A stretch of DNA of 64,000 bases from Phyllostachys edulis (GCA_036346405.1 CM070548.1:59828611-59892610); one strand, 5' to 3'; shown: positions 1 to 11,438, counted from the first letter of the stretch. Made by a program: numbers and translations. Notes: a model not told the origin generated them from the sequence alone.

Positions 1-120
1 ACTTAATGAAACACGATGAAACTTGGGATGAAACTTAATGAAACTTCATGTGACTTGGGATGAAACTTAATGAAACTTCATGAGACTTGGGATAAAACTT
101 AATGAAACTTGCCATGAAAA
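1..120. repeat. 32-bp tandem repeat
   Basis: A 32-bp unit beginning GGGATGAAACTTAATGAAAC starts at 25, 57 and 89, with a more diverged partial copy before it (1-24) and a truncated one after it. The copies differ by only a few bases. The array runs directly into the broken PRISE gene fragment, so it probably marks the junction where that fragment was inserted or rearranged. It is low-complexity and non-coding as far as I can see; the short open frames through it are by-products of the repeat. The period is read directly from the sequence. Confidence 0.85.
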
Positions 121-149
121 TAAGGGCAAGAAGAGTGGAAAACAAGGGA

Positions 150-760
150 AATCTTACTCCGAGGACCTTCTCTGCATCGCCACCCTCGACCTCGAGGACG
201 TCCTCCTCAACGGGCTCGCCCGCCGCGAGGGCGCCACCGTCACCTGGTCCGTGCACCGCCCCACCACCATCCTCGGCTTCTCCCCATGGAGCGCCAGGAA
301 CATCGTCGTCAGCCTCTGCATCTACGCCGCCATCTGCAGCAAGGAAGGCATCATGCTGCGGTGGCCTGGGTCCCGTGTCGATTGGGAGGGGTTCAACGAC
401 GCCTCCGACGCAGAGCTCGTCACCGAGCACGAGCTCTGGGCAGCCCTGGAGCCTACTGGCAAGAACCAACCATTCAACTGCAGCAATAGGGACATCTACA
501 AGTGGAAGCAGCTGTGGTCGATGCTGGTCGATCATTTTGGTCTAGAGTAGGTAGGGTACGATGGGGAGGACCAGTGCTCCAAGCTCGCAGAGGCCATGGC
601 CGGGAAGGAGGTTGTGTGGGCGGAGATCGTCGAGGAGAATGACCTTGTGGAGACAGAGCTCGACGAGATCACCAACTGGTGGTTCGTGGATGCCGTGTAC
701 AACATGGAGAGGGAGCACCTGGACACCATAAACAAGAGCAAGGAGTATGGAGGAAGGGAA
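150..760 (+). pseudogene. PRISE / progesterone 5-beta-reductase-like fragment with premature stop
   Basis: The translation matches the C-terminal part of PRISE proteins (progesterone 5-beta-reductase / iridoid synthase-like, short-chain dehydrogenase fold), cytosolic NADPH-dependent enzymes reducing activated enone C=C bonds. Landmarks in frame 2 are SWSVHRPTTILGFSPW-like, YAAICSKEG, LRWPGSR, FNCSN, YKWKQLW, then after a stop VVWAEIVEENDLVET, NWWFVDAV and NKSKEYG. The N-terminal Rossmann half (GxxGxxG nucleotide loop, catalytic Tyr region) is absent; only about 55 residues before the VHRP block remain and the first ones are not recognisable. A TAG at 548-550 stands where the family has Tyr/Trp and the frame continues unbroken after it. 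Family similarity ends after KEYG, so the true C-terminus is lost as well. Product not functional. The family assignment is firm; the missing 5' half and the TAG make it a pseudogene. Confidence 0.85.
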
Positions 761-925
761 GAGATAAGGTTGTATTGAGGAGGGGATCAGAGTGTGTAGG
801 GTTCAGAATGGATGGCATCAAGCTATCTCGTTGATTTTGGCTCGGATGGTATACCGTGCGCAAGTTTTTCCCATGATTTAAATATTTAAAAAGATATCGA
901 TTGCCAAAGTTTGACAACACGTATT

Positions 926-1100
926 TAGGGGTGCAAGTGGGTACGGGCTGTTCGCGAACCCACTAAATCCGTCCCACAATAAACGGTAAGTGGACTCCCG
1001 CTGGCTAGCTTATCTTTTAAGTGGACTTAAGTGGCAGCCCACATAGCCCATAATTTAGCCCGCGTAGCCCACCTCTTAACTCCAGCGGGCTAGCTTCTCT
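926..1100 (+). mobile_element. hAT-type terminus (one end only)
   Basis: Starting at 926 the sequence reads TAGGGGTGCAAGTGGGTACG, the usual form of an hAT 5' terminal inverted repeat, followed by subterminal CGGGCT/GCCCAC motifs (for example GCGGGCTAGCTT near 1082 and GCCCACATAGCCCA near 1037). I cannot find the matching inverted end or an 8-bp duplication, so this is a truncated or badly decayed element. Assignment is by terminal motif only. Confidence 0.45.
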
Positions 1101-1724
1101 TGTTGATGTGCTACTGTGCAGACACGCAAGAAGGACATGCGCGCAATTAACGCGTGTTCCTATTTGGCTAATCCCATCTCACGGCATGACAGATTGCATT
1201 TATTCTTCTCAATATCAGTTGGCTACCAAACGATGGCTCTATGAATTGCACCGCGAGAACCCAGACCAGAACACGAGAAAGGCTTAGCCGGAGCTAGAGA
1301 AGCATTGACTCGTGCGTGCAAGGTCAGACCGCCGTGATGCTCGCTTCGTAATAAGAGTAGCAATAACTTGTACTTAAGGATAATTTGACTTTGAATGGAA
1401 CAATCTGACGATAAAATTGTGAAATTCCAAAGTTGAAGCATAAAGTATGCTTTTGGTAGTCAAGCTTCCTTCTAAAGATGTTGAATCAATGGACACTATC
1501 GGGGTTGTAGGCTTATCTAAACAATGAGAATTTTATTGGGGCAGAGTCCATGGATGTGTTGATAAAATCAAGAGTTGTTTTATTCTCACCATATATGATC
1601 GGAGGAACTAGGAATTACATTGACAAAACAACAAATTGGAGATGTAATGTATTCTTCTACATGCATACACCATTGTTTCAAAGAAACACTAGAGGCCTTT
1701 AGTCAATCATCGTTCATCATCCCT
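1101..1724. other. Intergenic, no gene seen
   Basis: AT-rich sequence without a convincing coding frame, RNA gene or repeat boundary. Short open frames here have no recognisable motif and no splice context. Confidence 0.5.
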
Positions 1725-1963
1725 GGTGAACCATCATCGTCCTTGAAGCTCCGGCGCATGGGTGACGCCTCTGGTGAACCGTTATCATCCTTGAAGCTCC
1801 GACGCATGGGTGACGCGCCTGGTGAACCATTGTCATCATTGAAGTTCCGACGCATGGGCGCCGCCTTTGGTGAACCATTACCATCCTTGAAGCTCCGCCC
1901 ATCGGTGTCATCTTTGGTGAACAATCATCACCCTTGAAGCTCCGCAAGCATGGGCGACAACTC
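1725..1963. repeat. 48-bp minisatellite, open in several frames
   Basis: Units start with GGTGAACCAT at 1725, 1773, 1821 and 1869 (exact 48-bp period), and a fifth at 1916 after a 47-bp unit. Because 48 is a multiple of three, the array is translatable without stops on both strands: + gives a 16-residue repeat around GEPLSSLKLRRMGDA, and - gives a repeat around FKDDNGSP. The one-base-short unit shifts the frame at the last copy. No known domain is recognised and no gene model around it is convincing, so I treat the frames as a product of the repeat, although a repeat protein cannot be excluded. Confidence 0.8.
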
Positions 1964-3027
1964 AATGTGGATGTCGCCGTTGTTTGTCCTCGACATCCCT
2001 TCCTTTCCAAAGATAACGAGAGGGCGAGCGGGGCACTACCCGAGAAGGCCGGTGTGCTCCACCGCTCTCGCACGTGGCCCAGGACATCAAGAGCATCCGG
2101 AGATCATCGTCACGATCGATCGGTGTCGCGCCCTCCTCGCCTTCTTCCTTGATGTTCTCATCGAGGTTGACCATGTCCTACATGTTGAGTCGGTGGAACT
2201 CGACGATCTCCTCGTGATGAACCGATTCTCCCCGCATACACCGTGTTCTCGGCACCACCACCCTTTCTCCGGGCGAAAGCGCCTCTCCAACCATCGTCAG
2301 ATTCGACAAAAGCACGTGCATGCACCCGCCACCGTGTCATATATGCATGCGCTTGCGCCTTGCGCATATCATCGCTGCTCACCATTAGCGTGGAGCTAGC
2401 ATGCTAGTGGCCGCCGCTATGCCCACGTAATGCTCGCGCGGTTGCCGACGGTTCGCTGAACACTAGGCGTACGGCTAAGGCGGCAACCGCAACTTGTCCC
2501 ACTTGCACCCCGACACGTATTCCAAAACTTGTTTTTTAATCGAGGGAAGTATTTTATTTGTTGTAAGTTTCTTGTAAAAAATAATACATTCATGTGGTCA
2601 AAAGGGCTCAACAGCTTTTATGCACGATTGCATTATGAACAAAGAATATCCAAACCATGGAGATTGTTCATGAAGTCATAAATGCATGGTGTTCCTCGCA
2701 AATAAAAAATAAAATATGTGATCTCATATAACACATGCCCTGCTCATCGTGGCGGCTATGGGTTGTCTCACAAGAGGCTAGGCATTAAACCGATTTTGGA
2801 CATGAATAATGAAGCACATGGCAAACATACGCTTTCTCTTCCTCTTTTAACTAAACAAGGAATAATCAAGAAATTATTATCTGCCCTTTAAAAACTCACA
2901 TTACTTAGGTTTTAGGTTTTACGCCATAGTTCACATTTAGTTGTACCTAGCTTGCAATTGTATACAATGTTGATTATCCACTAATGCAATCATTAGTGCT
3001 AGGCACAATTGCTAGTAAGAAAGACTA
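1964..3027. other. Intergenic, no gene seen
   Basis: The first part (to about 2520) is GC-rich with overlapping open frames on both strands that lack known motifs; the second part is AT-rich with no features. It may be decayed transposon sequence but I see no terminal repeats. Confidence 0.4.
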
Positions 3028-3741
3028 TGGACTTGTTTGGTTGGTGTTCTGGGCTTCATGCCTGGAAAAAGTGGTGCTTGGAGGTAGCCTAAAAAATAGA
3101 TGATTTTTGTCTGGCCAGGCAAGCCTGATGTAGTGTTTGGTTAGAGACCTGGGCTCAAGAAACATGTAAAATTTAAAAATTACGCTTTGAGAAGGAGAAA
3201 GCGTAAAATGCATGAAATACGCTTTCATAAGCACCCTTCAAATTAGCTTCATCCCCCCAACCCCAAATCTTCCTCCCTCTATTCCTCATCCCTCAAATCT
3301 CACGCTCGATTTCACCGAGTTCGTGGCGGCAGTGGTGGGATTCCGACGAGGCAATAGCGGGATGCCAAGACGGAGGGGAGCAACGCTCGGTGGAGGTCAC
3401 GGCAGAGCACCACGCCGATGAGGCCCACAGAGAGAGGCAAGGCACTCAAGGATCTTCAGATCACCGAGGCCCACGACAAGGTGGCACGGCGCTGGAGCTG
3501 CACCACTAAGGCACACAAGGAGGAGGAGAAGGTGGTAGCCAGGCAAGAAGGAGGAGACGACAGTGATTAGCAAAGGAAGACGGTGATTAGCGAACATGGT
3601 TAGCAGAGAAAGGCGGGGCACCAAGCCGTCAATTTTGGGCACCTAGGCTCAGTAGAGTTGCCTTGACCAAAGAGCTACCCAAGGTGGCAACCAAACGCAC
3701 TCAATGAGGCACAACCCAAGATGCAAACCTAACATACCCTA
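3028..3741. mobile_element. MITE-like element with GTTTGGTT ends
   Basis: The left end (ACTTGTTTGGTTGGTG) and the inverted right part (GTGCGTTTGGTTGCCACC on the minus strand near 3690) bear the GTTTGGTT terminal motif common in grass MITEs. The first 110 bases are clearly homologous to the sequence found inverted at 37268-37150: both contain AAAAAGTGGTG, TGGAGGTAGCCT and AGATGATTTTTG. The centre is a GC-rich non-coding stretch. No clean target-site duplication could be fixed, so superfamily is undetermined and boundaries are approximate. Confidence 0.5.
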
Positions 3742-3754
3742 TAACATTTGAAAG

Positions 3755-3905
3755 CTTACATGAGGGTCCAAAGTGCAAGCCACCATTAGTGAACCATTCC
3801 ACAAAAAATAAATTAAATATTAAAACTAAATCATTAACCTATATATCGATCCGATAAAACAGATACTACACTTGATCTTAGAAAAGAACTCAATAATGTG
3901 AAATG
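3755..3905 (-). pseudogene. U2 snRNA pseudogene
   Basis: On the minus strand 3884-3850 reads CTAAGATCAAGTGTAGTATC followed by TGTTTTATC, the near-invariant 5' segment of U2 snRNA that contains the branch-point recognition sequence (GUAGUA). Downstream comes a TAATATTTAATTTATTTTTT segment resembling the U2 stem IIb/Sm-site region, then TGGCTTGCACTTTGGACCCT, matching the stem III/IV region of plant U2. The middle (stem-loop II) is shortened, the first 20 nt are diverged and no plant USE/TATA promoter pair is evident upstream (plus coordinates above 3905). It is most likely a retrocopied or decayed U2 copy rather than an active gene. Confidence 0.75.
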
Positions 3906-4145
3906 CAACGTGCACCCTTGCCCTCATTAATCCTCGCGGCCGCTTCGCTCGCTTCCGCTTCTATCGATGTGGTACAAAAACCATCTCCCATGCTCCCGCC
4001 GCCTCACCGTGGTTCCGCCTAACTTTGGGTCGATTTGCTTTCCTGCCCTTTATTGCGGGGTGGTGCAAGCCCCAACCGTCATCTCCGTAGGTTGGCAAAT
4101 CGCAGTACGCACGTTGTATCCTTGCTTGCAGGTGGTCGTTTATGC
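3906..4145. other. Intergenic, no gene seen
   Basis: About 240 bases between the U2 pseudogene and the hAT terminus. No coding or RNA motif is evident. Confidence 0.4.
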
Positions 4146-4339
4146 CAGTGGTAGAGCCAGGAATTTAGCAATGGTGGTGCACACTTCAAGGATGTTTTTT
4201 GTACGACACATAAGTAATTTCACAAGTCCAACATAATTACACAAAAGAGTTCGAAATTATTTAATAGTGCAATACAAATAGTTCAAATAAAATCTTACAT
4301 GAATAAAAGAGTCATAAATAGCTAATGGAAATCACAATA

Positions 4340-5830
4340 CACTACTACAGAAGCCTCATCACGCACGGTTCGGAATCGTTATCACAGCATTTGCTTCAAC
4401 CGCCTATATTTGTTGGTCCGTGATAACAGTAGTTATCACGAGCACGGTTCAAAACCATCTGTGAGATGCACTATCACGCACGGTTTTTGTTGAAACCGCT
4501 GCGGAAGAGCATCATCACGAGCGGTTTTCATCAAAAACCGCTCAGGATCCGAGAATATCACCGACGGCTTAATTTACAAATCGCTCAGATGATGAATTTT
4601 CGCACGGTTCTTGTTCGTAACCGCTCAGTGATGAGTTTTCACATTTGGTTCTTGTTTAGAACCATCTGTGATAGCCTTTTTCGGGCCAAAAAAACGAAAA
4701 CGGCCGCTAAAACTTCGAGGCCGCTAGAGGCCCTAAACGATCTTTTTTGGGGTTTTCACTTTTTCGAGACCTCGTGAAGAGAATTTGACCTTGACTTATG
4801 GATTTTCGGATTGAGCTTTTCGTTAGCTTTCCAACGAGCCAAAGAACGTCGCAATCGGAGTTCGTATGCAAAAGTTATGATGATTTTACCGAACTGTGCG
4901 CGATCTACCATCTATATTTTTGCCCAAACCAAATAACTCAACATGAACTACACACATCACAAAGAGCATCACCCACATCACAAGAGAGCATCAACTCAAA
5001 GAATCCACATCACAAAGCAAAGGGGGAGTAGAGAGAGTGAGGTCGAGGGAGGCCGGGCGATTTAGGAGGAGGCCAAGGCGGCAGGTCGTGAGGCCGGGAC
5101 GACGCACGAGGCCTCGGGCGAGGTGGAGGAGGCCGAGGTGATGGTTCGGATGAGGCCGGTGGACGATGAGGCCGGACGAGTTGGAGGAGGCTGTCGACAA
5201 GCTCATGGAGGCTGGGCGCAAGGTGTGAGGAGGAGAAACTGCAGAGGAGGAGATGGAGGTATGAGTGTGAGGAGGAGAGACCGTAGAGGAGGAGATGGAG
5301 GTTATATAAAGCGAAGTTTTAATTCAGCCCATTATGTTCAAATTTTCGCTTTCGCCCAACAATCGAGACGGTTTTGTTAAGAACTGTATGTGATAGCACC
5401 TATCACAGACGGTTTTAATAGAACCGCTCGTGATAACTCACAGACGGTTCTATTAAAGAACCGCTCAGGACACAGGCCTCCAGAAGCGAAGGCGCAAAGG
5501 CAATGCAAGCGTGGCGGCTGCAGGGATAGCGAGATATCACAAACGGTTCTAATTAAGGCGTAGGATAGCAGATATCACAAACGGTTCTTAATTAGAACCG
5601 CTCGCGATAATTAATTATCACGAAGGTTCTTATTCGTAACCGTCGTAGATATCGCTGCACGGTTCTTATTGAGAACCGTCGTGATTGGTTGGATTATCGC
5701 TGCACGGTTTGTGAATAGAACCGCTGCGATAGGCCGCCGCGCCACACGCAGTCCGACAGATTCAATACGCATCGGTTCCAAAGGAACCGTCTGTGATGGG
5801 GCGTCTACTATAGCCTGTTTTGTAGTAGTG
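4340..5830. mobile_element. Non-autonomous CACTA (En/Spm) element, 1491 bp
   Basis: Ends are CACTACTACAGAAGCC at 4340 and (inverted) CACTACTACAAAACAGGC from 5830, flanked by a 3-bp duplication ATA (4337-4339 and 5831-5833): all diagnostic of CACTA elements. Subterminal zones at 4360-4700 and 5370-5800 are packed with copies of a short motif around ACGGTTC / GAACCG in both orientations (for example TCACAGACGGTTCTATTA near 5440), the expected transposase-binding arrays. The interior (5040-5300) is GC-rich and encodes no transposase. It sits in the 3' region of the hAT remnant. Confidence 0.92.
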
Positions 5831-6663
5831 ATACCACACGACGTGATCTCATTTCTTGGAAACACTTGATTATATCATCATCACTAACCTTCAAGAAGAT
5901 ATCTAACTCTATAAAGATGACTAAACAATTATTCAATACTTGATCGCCCATACTATTTCTCAACTTGTTCTTCACAAGATTCAACGCAAAAATACTTTTT
6001 CAACGCCGCTGCATACACCTAGAGAGAGCAATACCAATTTGAGAAGCAAGTACACCAACTTGTAAATGTCATGCTTCCTTGTTTCAACAAGCTTAGTAGA
6101 AAACTCATCGAGATTCTTTAGGCCATTAAATTTAGGAAAAAGTCCATTTTACACCCCTGAACTTTATACCGAGTCCAAATTACCCCGAACTATAAAACCG
6201 CCTAATTTGCACCTCGAACTCATAATACCATGTGAATCCACCCCTCGGCCGAAAAATGTGGTTTTGGGCCACGCAGCATCCACGTGGGCGCTTTTGCCGT
6301 CAACGCCCACGTTGACGGTTTTGCCGCTTCAGCCCCGCTTAAGTGACCACCGTCGCAACGCACGCCTAATTCCCATTTGATTTTCCCCAAATCTTTGAAC
6401 CCTAGCTTGCATTTACATCTTGGCGGCGATGACCACTCGGCGGCGAGCCATGGCAGGCACGACGACCACTTGGCGGCGACTGTGGCGCACGCGACGACCA
6501 CTCCCTCTCCGAAATCCCTAGGCGGCGTCGACTTCCACTCGTGGCGGCGGAACCGATTGTGATGTTAGTTCTTCTTTATTTGTGTCGGTTCTTGGATTAG
6601 GATGCTTCTTTTCGTGGAAGCGAGTAGTTTGTAAGCACATTCATCATCTCGCTATCAGAGGAC

Positions 6664-9600
6664 ATGGATTTGTTGGACCATTTGTGTGTTCGATATCATT
6701 TTGGAGGAGAATTTTTCAATGACGGCAAGTATGTGCTTTATCTGGGCGGTTGTGAGGCACTATCTTGGATCGATAGAGATAAAGTTTCTTTGCCAGAGAT
6801 TAGAGGCCACCTGCAAGACCATTGTGAAATTACCGAAGACATTTTGCTCCACTGGCTATTCCTTGGGAAAGATCTTGCCAATGGTCTGAGGGTTTTGACT
6901 GACGACAAGACATGCATACTAATGAGGGATTGCATTACTGATGGTGGCGTTGCTGAGATATATGTCGACTTGGCTGAACAAGAAACTGATGGAGACGACG
7001 ACCATGAGGAAGGAAGTGACTTTGAGGAAGAGATGCATGATGAGGAGGCTGTAGAAATACAGGCAGAGGACAATGAAGATATTGGCAAGAAGATTGTTAC
7101 CCAAGATGTGGGTAATAAGAGTGGTACCATAGAATATGTAACTTCTGGAGGCAAGCAAGTGTGCATCGTTCCATCTACTCCTAAGGATAGGCAGAAGGAA
7201 CTAGCTTCACTTAGGCAGTTCTATGGGTCATGTAGCAGTGAAAAGAGCAAGGTGGATAAGAAGAAGCAAGCTATTGTAGCTATGGAGGACACATGTAGCA
7301 GTGGTAGTGATTACCTACCAGGTGATTGTGAGAGTTCAGAGGAGGAGGAGGAGGTCAGAGAGATCAAGGAAATGTTGAAGGAGTTCAACAAGAAGCTTAA
7401 GGAAGGAGAGGCATTGAATCCTGATGCCATCTTCTTTGAGGGATCTCATCCACAGTCTGTTGATGCATTTAATGAAGCCATTGTTGATGATGAGAATGAG
7501 ACTGAGTACTATGACAGTACTGATGATGAAGCTTCTTTTGAAGAGGATGGTGATGAGCTGATTAGAAAGAAGTCCAAGTATCCTAGGTTTGATCGCCGTG
7601 CTGTTGTCCCAACATTTGCATTGGGTATGAAGTTTGCAGGCAAGCAACAGTTCAAGGAAGCTGTTGTCAACTATGGAATAGCAGAATAGAACGTGATTAA
7701 TTTTGTGAAAGATGAGGCCACCAGGGTTAGAGCTCAGTGTGATTGGGTCAAGTGCCCTTGGGTTATACTCTTATCCACTAACAGTAGGACAGAGAGCTAG
7801 TAGGTTGCATATTTTGTCGATGAGCACACATGCCCACCTAGAAGAGACAATAAACATGTGACTTCGAAAAGAATTGCAGACAAGTGTGAGAAGATGATCA
7901 AAGCAAATCCCACTTGGAGCATGGAAAGCTTGAAGGCCACTGTCTAGGAGGAAATGCAAGCAGATGTTAGCCTCTCCAAGTGCAAGAGAGCAAAGTCGAT
8001 TGTCATGCAAAGATTGCTAGATTCCACCAAGGGTGAGTACTCCAAGGTGTTTGATTACCGCCTAGAACTCTTGAGGAGCAACCCAAGAAGCATCATGCTT
8101 GTAGTCCTCCTATACCATGACTATGAAGACCTAGTATTCTAGAGATTTTATGTGTGCCTTGATGCTTGTAAGAGAGGTCTACTTGTTTGGTTGTAGGAAA
8201 GTCATAGGACTTGATGGTTGCTTCTTCAAAGGAGCAACATTTGGTGAGTCAGCTATGTGCTATTGGTGGATGTCAACAACCAGATGTACCCAATTGCCTG
8301 GGCAGTGGTTGAGAAAGAGACAAATGATTCTTGGGATTGGTTTTGTACATTGTTGTTCAAAGATGTTAAAATTGGTGATGGTGATGGTTGGGTGATCATA
8401 TCCACCAATGTAAGGTATGCATATCCACACTAACTTGTACTTGTAGAATTGTAGTTTGGCTTGGAACCGACATCTATTCTTGTAGGGCCTCATTAATGCT
8501 ATTGTCAATTGGGCACCTAAATGTGAGCACGTAATGTGTGAATGCTAGGTATATTTATGCCAACTGGAAGAAGAATTACAAGGACAAGGACTTTCAAAAG
8601 AGGTTCTGGAAGTGTGCGAAAGCACCCTACATGATGATGTTCAACTTCTACAAAGCTCAATTGGCACAGAAGACACCAAAAAGAGCAAAAGCTATGATGA
8701 AGACCGACCCACATCACTGGAGCAGGGCCTGGTTCAAGTTGGACTCCAACTGTGATTCAATCGACAATAACATGTGTGATTCTTTCAATAATTGGATCAT
8801 TTCAGCTAGGTTTCTACCTATTATTAGCATACTTGAGGTGATTGGATGCAAAGTTATGGTGAGGATTCAAGAACAAAGAACTAAGGCTCAAAGATGGCAG
8901 GGACGAGTATGCCCAAACATATTCAAGAAATTAAAGTCTTACATAACTGAGTCTTGTTTTTGTCATACTTTGTAGAATGTGAAAGATGGTTATGAAGTTA
9001 AACACCGTGACAAGAGGTTCACTGTTAGTCTAGAGAATGTAACCTACTCCCCGCAGTATTGGCAACTTTCATCCGCTATGTCGCCATGTCAGATCTTGCA
9101 TCTACTATAGCTCAAGGGACATTAATGAATTTATTGCAAAGTGCTATTCAATTGAAGAATTCAACAAGACCTATGAGCATTGTCTGCAACCAGTGGAGGG
9201 TATTACTTCATGGCCCACCTCTGAAAGACCAAAACCAAGAGCTCCTGCATATGTCAAGATGCTAGGAGGGCCAAGGAAGGAGAGGAGAAGGGAACCGAAT
9301 GAGAAACCCAAGAGTACAAGAGTTTCTAGGGTTGGCACCATCATCAGGTGCAGACTTTGCAAAGGCATTGGCCACAATAGGGGATCCTGCATGAAGATAA
9401 GAGGGGAAGCTGCTACAAATGCTCCTATGCCACCACTGGATGCAATGGTAATGTGCATTGTTACCTTCTTGTGTTTACATAATATGGATGCTATTGGTAA
9501 TGTACATAATATGGATGCAATGGTAATGTACATAATATGGATGCAATGGTAATGTGCATTATCACCTTCTTGTCACCTGCTAATGATAAATTGTTCTCGT

Positions 9601-10058
9601 GTATTATTACCACCGTGGAAGCCGTGAGAGTGTCTTCAAGAAGAGGAAGGCAAGGATCGTGCATCATTAGCTTTAGCCATAAGAGGATAAGTGGTTCAGA
9701 CACCGCAATCACATCATACAAGAACAACAATCCAAGATGTAAGCGACTGCACTAACATATTCCCACTTTGATTACAACATGCACATAACTGGCCATGTCT
9801 CCTTTTCCATATTGCAGTCTGGTATGCCTGTTTAGGAGTTAATCAATACATCAGCTAAGACCAATGTGATAACAACCAAAGGGGAGGTCAGCTACTATGA
9901 ACCTTGAGGCTCATGTTCCAAGCTCACAGGCTAGCTTGACAGTGAACATCAATCTGAACTCAGGGTCTGCAAGAGCTCATGTCACAGCACAGAAACCTTC
10001 ATGCAAGGCCAAGAAGAAAGTCTTCACTAGGGGCAAGAAACAGATGCCTTCCAAGTGA
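6664..10058 (+). pseudogene. MURA-type MULE transposase, degenerate
   Basis: The intact first block (6664-7689, 341 aa) starts MDLLDHLCVRYHFGGEFFND and has the acidic spacer typical of plant MULE proteins, ending in the MuDR N-terminal domain (RRAVVPTFALGMKFAGKQQF, near 7600). Then come stops (TAG at 7687, 7798, 7946) and frameshifts. The MULE DDE domain is recognisable: VIGLDGCFFKG near 8200, HHWSRAWFKLDSNCDSIDNN near 8715. The SWIM zinc finger near 9030-9100 is damaged; a CCHC knuckle CRLCKGIGHNRGSC lies near 9352-9393. A last exon (about 9897-10058) ends KKVFTRGKKQMPSK. Several stops are simple C-to-T changes (CAG to TAG, TGG to TAG), as expected in methylated DNA. DNA-binding/strand-transfer role is from family knowledge; this copy cannot make a full protein. 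Confidence 0.85.
9437..9565 (+). repeat. 26-27-bp tandem repeat at a MULE splice donor
   Basis: Units of GGATGCAATGGTAATGTACA plus ATAATAT begin near 9439, 9486, 9513 and 9539 (spacing 47, 27 and 26). Each contains ATG|GTAATGT, the position that by comparison with the second MULE (ATG|GTAATGTG near 44751) is the splice donor after the CCHC domain. The donor has therefore been tandemly duplicated. Confidence 0.7.
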
Positions 10059-10804
10059 TTGTAATGTGCCAGTCTTGACTAAGGGTTGTAATGTATTTTG
10101 CCAGACTTTGTAGAAGTTGGATGTAATGTGCCAGACTTGAGGACACTTTTCACAGACCTGCGTGTTTATGAAAGTACTTTAATGAATGCTGATGTCCTTC
10201 TAATATGTCAATCTGTGGTGTTGAGTGTATGCATGAACTGCTTCTAATCTGTCAATTGTTAGGCGAGTTGATACTCCTGGAGTTCAGTGTATGCATGAAC
10301 AAGTTGGTCTTACCAGATCAACAAGTTGGTCTTACCATAGATGCATAGATTCCTGACCAACACATCCTCTTATGGCTATAAGCTAATGAACAAGTTTGTA
10401 TGATACTCTCAAGGTTATTTTCTCTGTTGTTACTATTCCTTACTAGTAATGATTTTCTCTGTTGTTATCACAAGTTGGTTTGTCAAATCTTTTCTGATTT
10501 CATACTGGCATGACATTATAGGTTGGTTCCAGCACTTGCTGTATTCTCATAAGCTAGAAGAATTGACTTGGCCTTGTTTGCATGACATTACCAGATGCAT
10601 AGACCTAGCATATTGGCATGACATTACAAGTTGATTGTTCTACTAGTACTTTTGCATACACCATTATCATTTCCATTCCCGTTAATCAACCAAACATGAC
10701 AACTGTCATACTTCACAAAATGTTCCTTTCTTTCACATACTTGACAACACATGTTTACACAAAGATAACGAGCTATCAATTAAAACCAGAATCTCGGTTA
10801 GTAG
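10059..10804. other. Spacer between the two convergent MULE genes
   Basis: AT-rich 3' region of both MULE genes. Short repeated words (for example AAGTTGGTCTTACCA near 10302 and 10323, and GGCATGACATTA near 10508 and 10615) occur but no coding capacity is seen. It presumably holds both 3' UTRs. Confidence 0.5.
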
Positions 10805-11438
10805 TTACACAAGAGAGCAACTACAAGCAAAACACATGACACCACTCATGCAAAACAAAGATGTTCTTTCTTTCTCATACTTCACAAATCTAGTTTTCTT
10901 TTCATCCAGTGCTGCATCCTTCGCAATCAACATCCCTCTCAGAGTAGCCACTTCAGATTTATGCGCATCCATCATACCCTCTAGTTTAGCCCTTGAATCA
11001 GCTTTAGAAGCTCTCAGAGCTTTGTTCTGCCTCCTTAGAGACCTCACAGTGTCTCGCAGATCCAGCATAACCTCCTTCACAAAGGGAGCCGTCTCTTCGT
11101 CTGCCCAAACCCAAAAATTGCAACCTCCAGCCTACCAAATTGACCACAATACAAAACAATTGCAGTGAAGAAAACCAATTCAATGAATCAAATACCAATT
11201 TACAGCATCACATTACTCACCCGCGCCCTCATACAAGTCATGTACCTCCTTCCTGGGTTTGAATCACTCCACGAAATCCACCATGCGCCTTCCGTCCGTC
11301 AGAGTGGCACATCATCGCGCGAATACTCCAACCGCACTCGCAGATGCAGATGGGTGACGACGACGACCCCTCCTCGCCACCAACCCGGTCTCTGACCAAC
11401 GAAGACTCGACCGCCCATCGCTTCGCGTGAGCGGACAT
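10805..11438 (-). pseudogene. GRF zinc-finger / coiled-coil second gene of MULE 1
   Basis: Two exons on the minus strand, convergent with the transposase. Exon 1 (about 11438-11221) encodes SSPICICECGWSIRAMMCHS and, after a frameshift, WWISWSDSNPGRRYMTCM, the first half of a GRF-type zinc finger (C-x-C-G, NPGRR[FY]xxC); it ends at a GTGAGT donor. Exon 2 (11131-10805, TAG acceptor) encodes AGGCNFWVWADEETAPF, the second half (C-x-F-W-x-W), then about 75 residues of basic, heptad-like helix (LRDTVRSLRRQNKALRASKA...). GRF fingers bind single-stranded or branched nucleic acid in other proteins; the role in the transposon is unknown. One frameshift in exon 1 breaks this copy. Confidence 0.7.

Noticed and set aside
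1934..2400. Overlapping open frames of 70-150 codons on both strands
   Set aside because: GC-rich sequence with mutually overlapping frames and no recognised domain or splice sites.
4466..5380. Frames inside the CACTA element as transposase
   Set aside because: They contain only subterminal repeats and GC-rich filler; no transposase motifs.
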